A program made the translations under genes and the position numbers. The notes beneath the pieces are model-generated. The model did no database searches. It saw only the letters and a program-made list of their open reading frames with translations, and was not told where the DNA came from. A DNA stretch of 7,697 bases from positions 1 through 7,697 of the forward strand of contig DAOTVS010000293.1 of NCBI GenBank assembly GCA_034436375.1, written 5' to 3'. Position 1 is the first letter of the stretch, and each line of letters starts with the position of its first letter. Positions 1-6,570 of the stretch are shown here, in pieces. The stretch comes from DAOTVS01 sp034436375. GTDB taxonomy: Bacteria > Chloroflexota > Anaerolineae > SpSt-313.

Positions 1-1237
1 ACTGGATCAGCATGGGCGTGGGCACACCTACGGCCGGGTCCGAAAGAATCATGTGGTCGCTGCCGCCCATAAAGGGCGTGACCGCCTGCCGGTAGAGGGG
101 ATAGCGCGCCCAGCCCCCCGGGTTGGCGGCGCCCTCCTGCATCCGGTCACGCAAGGCCTCGATCAGGTCACCGGGAAAGCTCGCTGCAGCCTCGGGCGGC
201 CGCTCTATTACAAAGACGCTGTCACATAGCGCCTGGTTCTGGCCTATCATGTCGAGATTCAGCCCGGCCACCATGCGGCCGATCTCTTCCTCATGGGTGG
301 CCAGGTAGGCCACCGTGCCCGTCATCTCAGGCACCCAGAGCAGGCGAATGCTGCGCTGCGGCAGAGCCAGGCGGCCGGCATCGATCAGCGTGCGCAGGGT
401 ATGCGCCAGCTCGAGCAATGCCGCCGCGCCCGAGGCGTTGTCGTTGGCGGAAGCCCGCGGATGGCAGAGGTGGGCCACCACAACCACCTCTTCGTCGCTG
501 TGCCCGCGGATCAGCGCCGAAACGACTTCCAATTGTCCCTCGTAGAGGCGCGCATCCACGTGCGCCCACACCCGCAAGGGCCCTCGCCGGGCCAGCGCCC
601 GCAACTCGTCGCCCTGCCGGGGGGTCAGCACGAACCCAAAGCAACGCGGCTGCTCACCCAGGCGCCACCAGAAGGATGTGTACTGGCGGTCGTCAGGCAG
701 GTCAATACGCGCCCGCACGGGGGGCGTTTCGCGCATGCCGTCATAGAGGATACCGATCGCTCCCCGCTCCTGCACAGCCAGCCGGTAGACCGCCCCGATA
801 TCGCCCTGCGCCAGCACCACCTTACCCGCCACGTCGAGGCCGTCATAGTCGGCCTCGGCGCTTCCGCCCGCCACGACGGCCACCTCGGCTTCGCCGGTGA
901 ACGGCAGGCTGCGCTGAATCAGAGAGATGGGATCCACACGGAAATCGGCCAGGCGTCGGCGCTCGCCCGTCGGCAGAAGCAAGTCGAGGGTTGCCTCCGA
1001 GGCATCCCATTCCTGGAACAGAGGCTCGGTCCAGTAGGTGGTGTGCTCATTGGCTGGGAAAGAGAGGATTTCGGCTTCTACGCCCCAGGAGGATAGTTGC
1101 TGCAGGCAGTACTGGGCGGCGGCCCGAAAACCGGGGCTGGCTTGGATACGGTGAAACTGGCTGATCGCGGCGACCTGTTGCTTGGCGGCCTGGCCAGAAT
1201 AGACCTCTTGCACCGCTGAAACCAGGACCTTGAGCAT
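1..1237 (-). CDS. M28-family (DUF4910-like) zinc aminopeptidase, 3' end cut by window edge
   Basis: This reads without a stop from the ATG at 1237 down to position 1 (412 codons seen; the C-terminus lies outside). The fold is that of a co-catalytic zinc aminopeptidase. HLCHP (H256, H259) is followed by NDNASG (bridging Asp candidate D266), then PEMTG (E304, catalytic/metal Glu region), NLDMIG (D329) and GSDHM (H395), the order of metal ligands expected in M28 peptidases. Residues about 130-200 resemble a PA (protease-associated) insert, with GLDVAGKVVLAQGD followed by ERGAIGILYDG. No signal peptide is seen, so it is probably cytoplasmic. AAGGAG (1246-1251 on the complementary strand) sits 8 nt before the start, and a promoter lies further upstream. 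It is divergent from the rest of the window, so a link to the RNA-related genes is not implied. The substrate is unknown; family members are usually annotated only as aminopeptidase-like. Confidence 0.88.
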   Translation of the reverse strand, partial: MLKVLVSAVQEVYSGQAAKQQVAAISQFHRIQASPGFRAAAQYCLQQLSSWGVEAEILSFPANEHTTYWTEPLFQEWDASEATLDLLLPTGERRRLADFRVDPISLIQRSLPFTGEAEVAVVAGGSAEADYDGLDVAGKVVLAQGDIGAVYRLAVQERGAIGILYDGMRETPPVRARIDLPDDRQYTSFWWRLGEQPRCFGFVLTPRQGDELRALARRGPLRVWAHVDARLYEGQLEVVSALIRGHSDEEVVVVAHLCHPRASANDNASGAAALLELAHTLRTLIDAGRLALPQRSIRLLWVPEMTGTVAYLATHEEEIGRMVAGLNLDMIGQNQALCDSVFVIERPPEAAASFPGDLIEALRDRMQEGAANPGGWARYPLYRQAVTPFMGGSDHMILSDPAVGVPTPMLIQ

Positions 1238-1301
1238 GTACTGCGCTCCTTGGACTGGAGTGGGCCGAAACCGGGCCGGAGATGCACGGCCACGGCGCTG
1301 T

Positions 1302-1330
1302 ATTATATCACTGTCGGCAGAACTGGGCAA
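1302..1330 (-). promoter_or_regulatory. Sigma-70-type promoter for the M28 peptidase gene
   Basis: On the minus strand, TTGCCC (1325-1330) and a perfect TATAAT (1302-1307) are separated by 17 bp. Transcription would begin near 1295, giving a leader of about 58 nt before the ATG at 1237. The -35 box matches consensus at only 4 of 6 positions, but spacing and -10 box are ideal. Confidence 0.65.
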
Positions 1331-1351
1331 TCTGCGTACAAGGCGGGTGCC

Positions 1352-1379
1352 TGGACAACTACCAGGAAACGGTTATAAT
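1352..1379 (+). promoter_or_regulatory. Sigma-70-type promoter facing the zinc-ribbon/TPR gene
   Basis: TGGACA (1352-1357, 5 of 6 consensus positions) and a perfect TATAAT (1374-1379) are 16 bp apart. Transcription would begin near 1386, leaving an unusually long leader of about 255 nt before the ATG at 1642. It is back-to-back with the minus-strand promoter; the two -35 boxes are 21 bp apart, close enough for one regulator to act on both. Confidence 0.7.
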
Positions 1380-1432
1380 CCAGAGTTGATGTTCGTAGAA
1401 CGAGGACGATGCAACAGTTATCCTGATCATGG

Positions 1433-1473
1433 CAACAGGCCGCACCATCGGCATCGGTTTGCGCAGCCTGTTG
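1433..1473 (+). other. Large hairpin in the leader
   Basis: CAACAGGC (1433-1440) is the exact reverse complement of GCCTGTTG (1466-1473). Directly inside, CGCA (1441-1444) pairs with TGCG (1460-1463), leaving a 2-nt bulge (CA, 1464-1465), so 12 pairs form with one small bulge. No T-run follows, so it is not an intrinsic terminator. Confidence 0.6.
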
Positions 1474-1626
1474 GTCACATTACACCCAGAACACAATCTG
1501 CCAGACGCCCTCTGGGGCGAAATCGCAGTAGCCTTTTCTTGCCCGGCAAGACGATTTCTGCATGCCAGGCGACGAGCGAGAGCGAAACAGGCTGTGCGAT
1601 TTCGCACTGGCGTCGGGTCGATCAGT

Positions 1627-1631
1627 AGGAG
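1627..1631 (+). promoter_or_regulatory. Ribosome binding site deciding the start at 1642
   Basis: AGGAG lies 10 nt before the ATG at 1642. The in-frame ATG at 1429 has no comparable site, and the 71 codons between them give arginine-rich sequence with no domain character. The zinc-ribbon cysteines begin two codons after the 1642 start. Confidence 0.75.
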
Positions 1632-1641
1632 AAAACCACCT

Positions 1642-3210
1642 ATGGTCTGTGGGAAATGTGGCTTGCCCCTGTTGGGCACAGAAGCGTTTTGCCCGCAGTG
1701 CGGGGCTGCCGTAAGACCCGCTGCCGCAGCGCCCGACCGGCCGACGCCTGCGGACCCGGTTGCGCCGGCGCGGGAAGAGACCTCGCCGTCCGAGGTCCAG
1801 CCTGAACCTGTTGAACCCAAGCCGGCGCCTGCTGCTGAGCCGCCCACCGTCGAGGCGCTGGATATCCCTCTGGCTGCGCCTGGGGCTGAGCGTGAAAGCC
1901 AGGCTCCCACTGAGCCGCTCGAGGCTGATACGCCTTCAGAATCTCCTGCCTGGCTGGCCGATCAAGCCCCTGCAGAGCCCATCGTGCCCGGCCGCGAGAT
2001 CTGTAACGAGCCGACATTCGAGCCCAGGCGCCGCCGTAATGTGCTGATCGGCCCCCTCGGGCTGGGAATCCTGGCGGGCTGCTTTGTCTTCTTCGCCGTC
2101 GCCCTGGGGCTGCTGGGCTGGAACGAGGGCATGCGCTTGCGCACGCAGAAACAGAACCAGGCCGCGGCAAGCTACTATACTCAAGGCCTGACCGACATGC
2201 AGAATGGCGACTATGAGCGCGCCGCCGCCGAGTTTGAGCAGGCGCTGCGCCTGCGCCCTGACTTTCCAGAAGCCGAACAACAGTTGCTCGAGGCCCGCCA
2301 AAAGGCGTCCAATCAGCCCACGCCCACACCCCAGGCCCAGGGGCAGGCGCCCAAACTCCTGGCGGACGGCCAGGCGGCCTATGACAAGGGCGCATGGGAT
2401 GACGCTATCCAATCTCTCGAAACCCTGGAAAAACTGGATCCCTCCTACGAGCAGGCGACCGTCCAGCGCCTGCTCGTAGGCGCCTACACCAATAGCGGCA
2501 TCAAACGGGTCAACGACGGCAGCCTGGAGGAAGCGATCCGCCTCTTCAACCAGGCCCTGACCCTGCAACCCGATAACCCCGATGTAAAGAGCCAGTTGCA
2601 GCTGGCGACTCTCTATCAGAGCGCCATCAGCGTCTGGGGCGTCGATTGGGGGCAGGCGATCAAGCGTTTCTCAGCGCTCTATGCGATCAAGCCTGATTAC
2701 CTGGATACATCGCAACGCCTGCGCCAGGCCGATGTCGCGGCGGGCGATGCCGCCGGCAAGGCGGGCACCTGGTGCGATGCCGTCAAGTACTACAACGCCG
2801 CCCTCGCCCTCGCCACAGATGCCGACGTAGCCGCCAAACGCGATGACGCCGCCCAACGGTGCGCCGCGCCAACCCCCACGAAGGCGCCCGACGAGACCCC
2901 CGTGCCCAGCGGCACCTTTGTGGGCACCTTCAAAGGCTATCAGGATAATACCTTCCGCACCCACGATTGGGCCACCATCCAGGGGCAGGTCGTCGATACT
3001 CAAGATAAGCCCGTGCCCAACGTGAAGGTACGGCTCTCGGCCTATGATTGGCACAACACCGTGACGACCGCCACCGATGGCACTTACAAGTTCGAGTTCC
3101 TCAACAACGAGCTGACTTTTACCGTCAGCCTTGAGGGGGTGCCCATGCAGCCCGTCGACGTCAAGTCCAAGTTCGGCTATGTCGGTGTCGCCGACTTTAG
3201 GCAAAAGTAG
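1642..3210 (+). CDS. Membrane protein: zinc ribbon, one TM helix, TPR repeats, C-terminal beta-sandwich-like domain
   Basis: 522 residues. Cys3-x2-Cys6 and Cys17-x2-Cys20 form a short zinc ribbon at the extreme N-terminus. A proline/glutamate-rich linker (about 25-128) follows, then a basic cluster RRRR and one hydrophobic helix (about 134-160). The positive-inside rule places the zinc ribbon in the cytoplasm and everything after the helix outside. Residues 174-407 hold about five TPR-like units (for example GDYERAAAEFEQALRLRPD and GSLEEAIRLFNQALTLQPD). After a PTPTKAPDETPVPS linker, residues about 445-522 resemble a carboxypeptidase regulatory-like beta-sandwich (IQGQVVDTQDKPVPNVKVRL, then TATDGTYKFEF). 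No catalytic motif is seen, so a scaffold or sensor role is inferred. It has its own promoter and lies 80 bp upstream of the NYN/TPR gene, so co-transcription is possible. Specific function unknown. Confidence 0.85.
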   Translation: MVCGKCGLPLLGTEAFCPQCGAAVRPAAAAPDRPTPADPVAPAREETSPSEVQPEPVEPKPAPAAEPPTVEALDIPLAAPGAERESQAPTEPLEADTPSESPAWLADQAPAEPIVPGREICNEPTFEPRRRRNVLIGPLGLGILAGCFVFFAVALGLLGWNEGMRLRTQKQNQAAASYYTQGLTDMQNGDYERAAAEFEQALRLRPDFPEAEQQLLEARQKASNQPTPTPQAQGQAPKLLADGQAAYDKGAWDDAIQSLETLEKLDPSYEQATVQRLLVGAYTNSGIKRVNDGSLEEAIRLFNQALTLQPDNPDVKSQLQLATLYQSAISVWGVDWGQAIKRFSALYAIKPDYLDTSQRLRQADVAAGDAAGKAGTWCDAVKYYNAALALATDADVAAKRDDAAQRCAAPTPTKAPDETPVPSGTFVGTFKGYQDNTFRTHDWATIQGQVVDTQDKPVPNVKVRLSAYDWHNTVTTATDGTYKFEFLNNELTFTVSLEGVPMQPVDVKSKFGYVGVADFRQK

Positions 3211-3279
3211 AGACGGCCCGGCGCATTCTTCCTACCCCGGTTGGTGTATACGGTTGACCTTGTGAGATGTATATATCGC

Positions 3280-3287
3280 AAGGAGGT
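3280..3287 (+). promoter_or_regulatory. Strong ribosome binding site deciding the start at 3291
   Basis: AAGGAGGT is near-perfectly complementary to the anti-Shine-Dalgarno sequence and ends 3 nt before the ATG at 3291. The spacing is somewhat short. The in-frame ATG at 3267 has no such site upstream, and its extra eight codons would overlay this ribosome binding site. Confidence 0.75.
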
Positions 3288-3290
3288 ATT

Positions 3291-5522
3291 ATGCCGGCAA
3301 GCCAGGCCCGTTCTGGCCTGCAAAACAAGGTTCACTCGCAAGATGTAGCCCTGTTCATCGACTGGGAAAACCTGAAGATCAGCCTCAGCCAGGCGAACCT
3401 GCGCGTGAATGTCTCGTCGCTGCGCGAGACGGCCGAGACCTTTGGCAGGCTCGTCATCGCCAACGCCTATGCCGATTGGCAGGAAGATTGGCATCAGTCG
3501 GACCCGGAGAATCTGTATGCGGCGGGCATAGAGCCAGTTTATGTCCCCACGCGAGTGGTCACAGAGAGCACCGGGGTCCGGCGGCGCAAGAACTCGGTCG
3601 ACATCAAGCTGACCGCCGATTGTGTGGAGTGCTGTCATAACCATCCCAACATCGGCACGTTCATCCTGGCCTCGGGCGATGGGGATTTCATCCATATGGT
3701 GAACACCCTGCGCCCCTACGGCAAGCTGGTCGTTGCGGTGGGTGTCTCGTGGAGCACTTCACCTCGCCTGGCGGACCGTGTCGATCAGTTCCTGTATTAT
3801 GACAAGGACGTGGACCCGGTCGATGTGCCGCCCTATCGCGGGCATGCATTGGCGCCCGACGCCGGCCGCGACGGCGAGCTGCAGCGTCTTTTCGAAATGG
3901 TCGTCGAGATTGTGCGCAGTTCTCAGCATGGCGACCGCGCCCTGCTCTCGTGGATCAAGAACGAGATGATCCGCCGCCTGCGCCAATTCGATGAGAGTCA
4001 CTTCGGCTTTGCCAAGTTCAAACATTTTATGCAGGAAGCCGAACGCCGCGGCCTGATCTATATTGTGGAAGATGGCCTGGTCGATTGGGCATGCCTGCCT
4101 GGCGGCCAGGAGGCCGAGGAGCTTGACGCGCGCGAGGCAGCTACCCTGGAGCCCATCGACGAGACGGTGATGCCCGCCATCATCCGCTTCGCCGATGGCC
4201 TGGAGGGCCGCAGCCCCTATGTCGCCTTTATGTACCTGGTGGACCAGATCATGCGCGCGGCTATTCTGCCGCACCTGCGCCGCGACCAACTGATGGTGCT
4301 GCTCAACCAGGCGGTGGATGATCTGATCTTCCTACGCGGCACCTACACCTTTGAAGACCCGCTCAGCAACCAGACGAAGAATATCCGCACCCTCGTCCTG
4401 AACCAGGAGCATGCCCTGGTGCGTGAGACGCTCGGCATCAACCGGGGCGCTCCGGCGCCCATCATGGTTATGCCTCAGCCGTTCCGCGGGTGCGAAACAC
4501 CGGAGGCCGCAGGGTCCACCCCGGCAGATGCGACGCCCAGTGCAGAGCCAGAGCCGCCGCCAGACCCCGAGCTGAGCAAAGTTCTGGCGGCCCTGGAGAC
4601 CGATGCGGAGAACCCGGCCTTGCTCATGAATGCAGCCCGGCGCTATTTCCAGCTCCGGCAATACACCCAGGCGATCGAGTATCAGCAGCGCGCTGTAGCC
4701 CGGCAGCCGGATAATGTCGAATATGCCTGTCTGCTGGCCCGTACCCTGAGCACGGCCCACCGGGTCGCTGAGGCCGTGGCGCTGTGCCGTGATATCGCTG
4801 CCCGCATGCCTGAGCACCCGCTGCCGCATGTGACGATGGGCTCGATCCTCTACGCCCAGGCGCAGAATCAGGTGGCTGGGTCAGACACCGATCGTCACGC
4901 GGGTCAAGAGGCCGGCCCGTCGCCTGACGGCTCCGCCCCGGGCAATATCTGGGGCGAAGCGGCCGCCGAGTTCCAGCAGGCGCTCAAGCTCTTAGCCGAT
5001 AACCCAACCCAGAAAGCTCAGCTGCTGCTGAATATCGCCCGCTGCCACGAGCGCATGGGCGATGAGGAATCAGCTTGCCGCATCTGCCGGGAGGGGCTGG
5101 CGCTGGCGCCCGAACATCCGGGGCTGAATGAGTTCCAGTCGTACCTCAACATGACGCCGCTGCAGCGAGAGAGCTTCCAGGCCGCCAAACAGGCAGCAGC
5201 CCTGGCGGTGCAGCCCGGGCGCGAAGCCGAGACGATCGACGCCGCTCAGCGCGCCATCCGCGCCGACCCAGAGCAGTACCTCTCGTATTACGCCCTGGGC
5301 GAAGTCTACCAGCGGCTGCGGCACCTGCGCCTGGCGGCAGAGAACCTGGAAAAGGCTGCCGCTTTTTGCCCCAGCCCGGCGACGCAGGCTGCCGTCCACC
5401 AAAAGCTGGCCCGGCTCTATGCCCGGCTGGGCGAAGTCGAGAAGAGCCAACAATCGCAGCTGCGAGCCAATAGCCTGGGCGCCGACAAATACCAGTTGGG
5501 GTTGGAGACCGCCCTGGCATAG
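3291..5522 (+). CDS. Predicted ribonuclease: NYN (PIN-like) domain, OST-HTH/LOTUS-like domain, TPR array
   Basis: 743 residues. Residues 19-175 form a NYN domain of the LabA/DUF88 group: LFIDWEN (D24, N27), SVDIKLTAD (D104, D110) and SGDGDF (D130, D132) give the acidic cluster that binds metal in PIN-like ribonucleases. Residues about 197-266 look like an OST-HTH/LOTUS domain (ALLSWIKNEMIRRL, then FDESHFGFAKFKHFM, then GLIYIVEDGLV), a proposed RNA-binding winged helix. A helical segment (about 285-395), unassigned, and a proline/acid-rich linker (about 400-425) come next. Residues 427-735 are TPR-like repeats, interrupted by a polar insert (about 528-553). No signal peptide or membrane segment is seen, so it should be cytoplasmic. 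The likely role is metal-dependent RNA cleavage, with the TPRs recruiting partners. The same NYN plus OST-HTH pairing is known from animal MARF1. The acidic residues look intact; the RNA substrate is unknown. Confidence 0.86.
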   Translation: MPASQARSGLQNKVHSQDVALFIDWENLKISLSQANLRVNVSSLRETAETFGRLVIANAYADWQEDWHQSDPENLYAAGIEPVYVPTRVVTESTGVRRRKNSVDIKLTADCVECCHNHPNIGTFILASGDGDFIHMVNTLRPYGKLVVAVGVSWSTSPRLADRVDQFLYYDKDVDPVDVPPYRGHALAPDAGRDGELQRLFEMVVEIVRSSQHGDRALLSWIKNEMIRRLRQFDESHFGFAKFKHFMQEAERRGLIYIVEDGLVDWACLPGGQEAEELDAREAATLEPIDETVMPAIIRFADGLEGRSPYVAFMYLVDQIMRAAILPHLRRDQLMVLLNQAVDDLIFLRGTYTFEDPLSNQTKNIRTLVLNQEHALVRETLGINRGAPAPIMVMPQPFRGCETPEAAGSTPADATPSAEPEPPPDPELSKVLAALETDAENPALLMNAARRYFQLRQYTQAIEYQQRAVARQPDNVEYACLLARTLSTAHRVAEAVALCRDIAARMPEHPLPHVTMGSILYAQAQNQVAGSDTDRHAGQEAGPSPDGSAPGNIWGEAAAEFQQALKLLADNPTQKAQLLLNIARCHERMGDEESACRICREGLALAPEHPGLNEFQSYLNMTPLQRESFQAAKQAAALAVQPGREAETIDAAQRAIRADPEQYLSYYALGEVYQRLRHLRLAAENLEKAAAFCPSPATQAAVHQKLARLYARLGEVEKSQQSQLRANSLGADKYQLGLETALA

Positions 5523-5527
5523 CCCGA

Positions 5528-5615
5528 CCATACGAGCTCGGTCACTGTTGGGGCACAACATACGATGAGAACAATGGGAGGACGATTCTACATGCCGGCG
5601 TTATTTCCATACGAG
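5528..5615 (+). repeat. Three direct copies of CATACGA in the gap before the translin gene
   Basis: The core occurs at 5529-5535, 5559-5565 and 5608-5614, all in the same orientation. Copies one and three share the nine bases CCATACGAG; copy two reads ACATACGAT. Starts are 30 and 49 bp apart, all within a 122-bp gap. They could be operator sites for the downstream genes. No clear -35/-10 pair is visible here, which weakens the regulatory reading. Confidence 0.45.
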
Positions 5616-5632
5616 GCATGACTCCCAGCTTC

Positions 5633-5640
5633 AGAGGAGA
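5633..5640 (+). promoter_or_regulatory. Ribosome binding site deciding the start at 5645
   Basis: AGAGGAGA contains AGGAG (5635-5639), 5 nt before the ATG at 5645. The alternative in-frame ATG at 5618 would place this purine run inside the coding sequence and has no good site of its own. Confidence 0.75.
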
Positions 5641-5644
5641 CACA

Positions 5645-6292
5645 ATGCTACAGAACCTGGATGCCATCACGGAGCGCATCCGTGAGAACCTGACCACAAA
5701 GAATGCAGCCCGCGACCTGGCCGTGGGGCGCAGCCGCGAGCTGATCCGCCTCTGCGCCAACGCCATCCGCGCCGCCCATCGCAACGAGTTCGGCACGGCC
5801 GGCGAGCTGCTGGATGAGGCCCATGCGGCCGCTGCCGCCATGGTCAATGATTTGCAAGGTTACCCGGACCTCTACTTTGCCGGTTATACCCAGGACGCTC
5901 TCAAGGAGTATGCCGAGGCCAACATCACGGCTGCTCTGGTGCAGGGGCATGACCTGCCCGAGCCGGAACAACTCGGCGTAGAGTATGCGCCCTATCTGAA
6001 CGGCCTGGGTGAAGCGGCCGGCGAGCTGCGCCGCTATGCCCTGGATGCTCTACGGCGCGGCGAGATTTCCACCGCCGAGACCATGCTCAGCGCCATGGAC
6101 GACATCTATGATGTCCTGGTGACGATTGACTTTCCCGATGCCCTCACAGCGGGTCTGCGCCGCACCACCGACATGGTGCGCGGCGTGCTCGAGCGCACGC
6201 GCGGTGACCTGACGGTCGCCATCCGCCAGCAGCGCCTGGAGGAGGCCCTCCAGCAGTTCGAGCAGCGCTACCCGCCCCGAGGAGAGCGGTGA
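5645..6292 (+). CDS. Translin-family protein (COG2178-type RNA-binding protein, possible RNase)
   Basis: 215 residues, all-helical in character and the usual length of archaeal translin/TRAX relatives. Family landmarks appear in order: RSRELIRLCANAIRAAHR (29-46), YFAGYTQDALKEYAEA (77-92), LPEPEQLGVEYAPYLNGLG (104-122), AGELRRY (125-131), MDDIYDVL (151-158), FPDALTAGLRR (163-173) and RGVLERTRGDLT (179-190). Human TRAX, the catalytic subunit of C3PO, cuts single-stranded RNA using two Glu in QEYVEA and an Asp and Glu in ADLTGEL. Here these correspond to E88, E91, E123 and E127, so the Asp is replaced by Glu. The likely role is binding or cutting short or single-stranded RNA as a homo-oligomer. 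It lies 122 bp after the NYN ribonuclease gene and overlaps the next gene by GTGA. Catalytic activity is not certain. Confidence 0.88.
   Translation: MLQNLDAITERIRENLTTKNAARDLAVGRSRELIRLCANAIRAAHRNEFGTAGELLDEAHAAAAAMVNDLQGYPDLYFAGYTQDALKEYAEANITAALVQGHDLPEPEQLGVEYAPYLNGLGEAAGELRRYALDALRRGEISTAETMLSAMDDIYDVLVTIDFPDALTAGLRRTTDMVRGVLERTRGDLTVAIRQQRLEEALQQFEQRYPPRGER
6280..6292 (+). promoter_or_regulatory. Ribosome binding site and GTGA stop/start overlap
   Basis: AGGAG (6280-6284) lies 4 nt before a GTG at 6289. That GTG overlaps the TGA stop of the translin gene (6290-6292), implying translational coupling. The site lies inside the last codons of the translin gene. Confidence 0.65.
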
Positions 6293-6570
6293 ACGATCAA
6301 CGACGAGCCGGGCCCATAATCAGCGCCAGCGAGCTTGGCGAATACAGCTACTGCCGGCGCGCCTGGTGGCTCAGCCGGGTGCAGGGTCTACCCTCTGCGA
6401 ACGTGCGCGCGCTGGCGCAGGGGCAGGCCCGGCATGAAGGCCACGGGCTCCGCGCCCAACGCAGTATCCGCCTGCGGAAGGTAGCTCTCTGCGGGCTGAC
6501 AATCGCAATCATCTCCGTTGCGGCAGGCATTCTGCTCTTGCTGCACGAGTTCATGGGAGGCATCGTTTGA
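6289..6570 (+). CDS. Small membrane protein with the N-terminal signature of Cas4/RecB-like nucleases
   Basis: 93 residues from a GTG start. ISASELGEYSYCRRAWWL (11-28) matches the N-terminus of Cas4-like proteins, where an equivalent Cys (here C22) is the first ligand of an iron-sulfur cluster. LAQGQARHEGHG (42-53) matches RecB-nuclease motif I (G-x-x-x-H: G45, H49), whose His binds metal. The rest of the nuclease fold is absent. Instead, after RLRK, a single hydrophobic helix (about 65-85) ends the protein, with the basic side predicting a cytoplasmic N-terminus. The missing GxxD, ExK and QxxxY motifs appear in the gene starting at 7247. The two could assemble into one membrane-bound nuclease, or this could be a regulatory remnant. 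Stop and start overlaps join it to both neighbours. The assignment rests on motifs only. Confidence 0.72.
   Translation: MNDQRRAGPIISASELGEYSYCRRAWWLSRVQGLPSANVRALAQGQARHEGHGLRAQRSIRLRKVALCGLTIAIISVAAGILLLLHEFMGGIV
6555..6570 (+). promoter_or_regulatory. Ribosome binding site and TTGA stop/start overlap
   Basis: GGGAGG (6555-6560) lies 6 nt before a TTG at 6567, which overlaps the TGA stop (6568-6570) of the previous gene. Choosing this TTG gives the next protein a complete signal peptide; the first in-frame ATG (6621) would cut the hydrophobic segment apart. Confidence 0.7.

Larger units (their letters stand above)
1386..1641 (+). promoter_or_regulatory. Long inverted-repeat-rich 5' leader; candidate regulatory RNA
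   Basis: This stretch follows a strong promoter and has no convincing coding content. It holds several hairpins: 1391-1401 (GTTC/GAAC); 1433-1473 (8-bp perfect outer stem CAACAGGC/GCCTGTTG, with CGCA/TGCG inside); 1506-1519 (CGCCC/GGGCG), which competes with 1501-1515 (CCAGA/TCTGG); 1537-1551 (TCTTGC/GCAAGA); and 1594-1607 (GTGCG/CGCAC), 19 nt before the AGGAG of the next gene. A second AACAGGC at 1586-1592 could compete for the 3' arm of the large hairpin. I recognise no known riboswitch or RNA family. It could be a cis-acting leader, a separate small RNA, or an unstructured UTR with chance repeats. Confidence 0.4.

Noticed and set aside
293..1096. Long plus-strand open frame across the left part of the window
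   Set aside because: It lies opposite the minus-strand peptidase, which has intact metal-binding motifs throughout; the plus-strand translation shows no recognisable domain.
1433..1473. Intrinsic terminator at the large leader hairpin
   Set aside because: No T-run follows the stem on either strand.
1429..1641. N-terminal extension of the zinc-ribbon protein from an upstream ATG
   Set aside because: No ribosome binding site, arginine-rich sequence without domain character, overlap with the hairpins, and a well-placed AGGAG before the ATG at 1642.
3211..3290. Promoter for the NYN gene (TTGACC at 3254-3259 with TATATC near 3272)
   Set aside because: The spacing of about 12 bp is too short for a sigma-70 promoter and no better -10 box is found. 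A CGGTTG direct repeat (3238, 3251) is too short to interpret.
5565..5621. Short open frame of 18 codons (or 9 from 5592, with GGGAGG 10 nt upstream), possibly a leader peptide
   Set aside because: Too short to judge and no codon signature of attenuation; its stop overlaps an ATG at 5618 that is itself a poor start. Kept only as a remote possibility.
5523..5644. Promoter for the translin gene (TTGGGG at 5548 with AACAAT at 5570)
   Set aside because: Both boxes are poor matches; the pairing is not better than chance.
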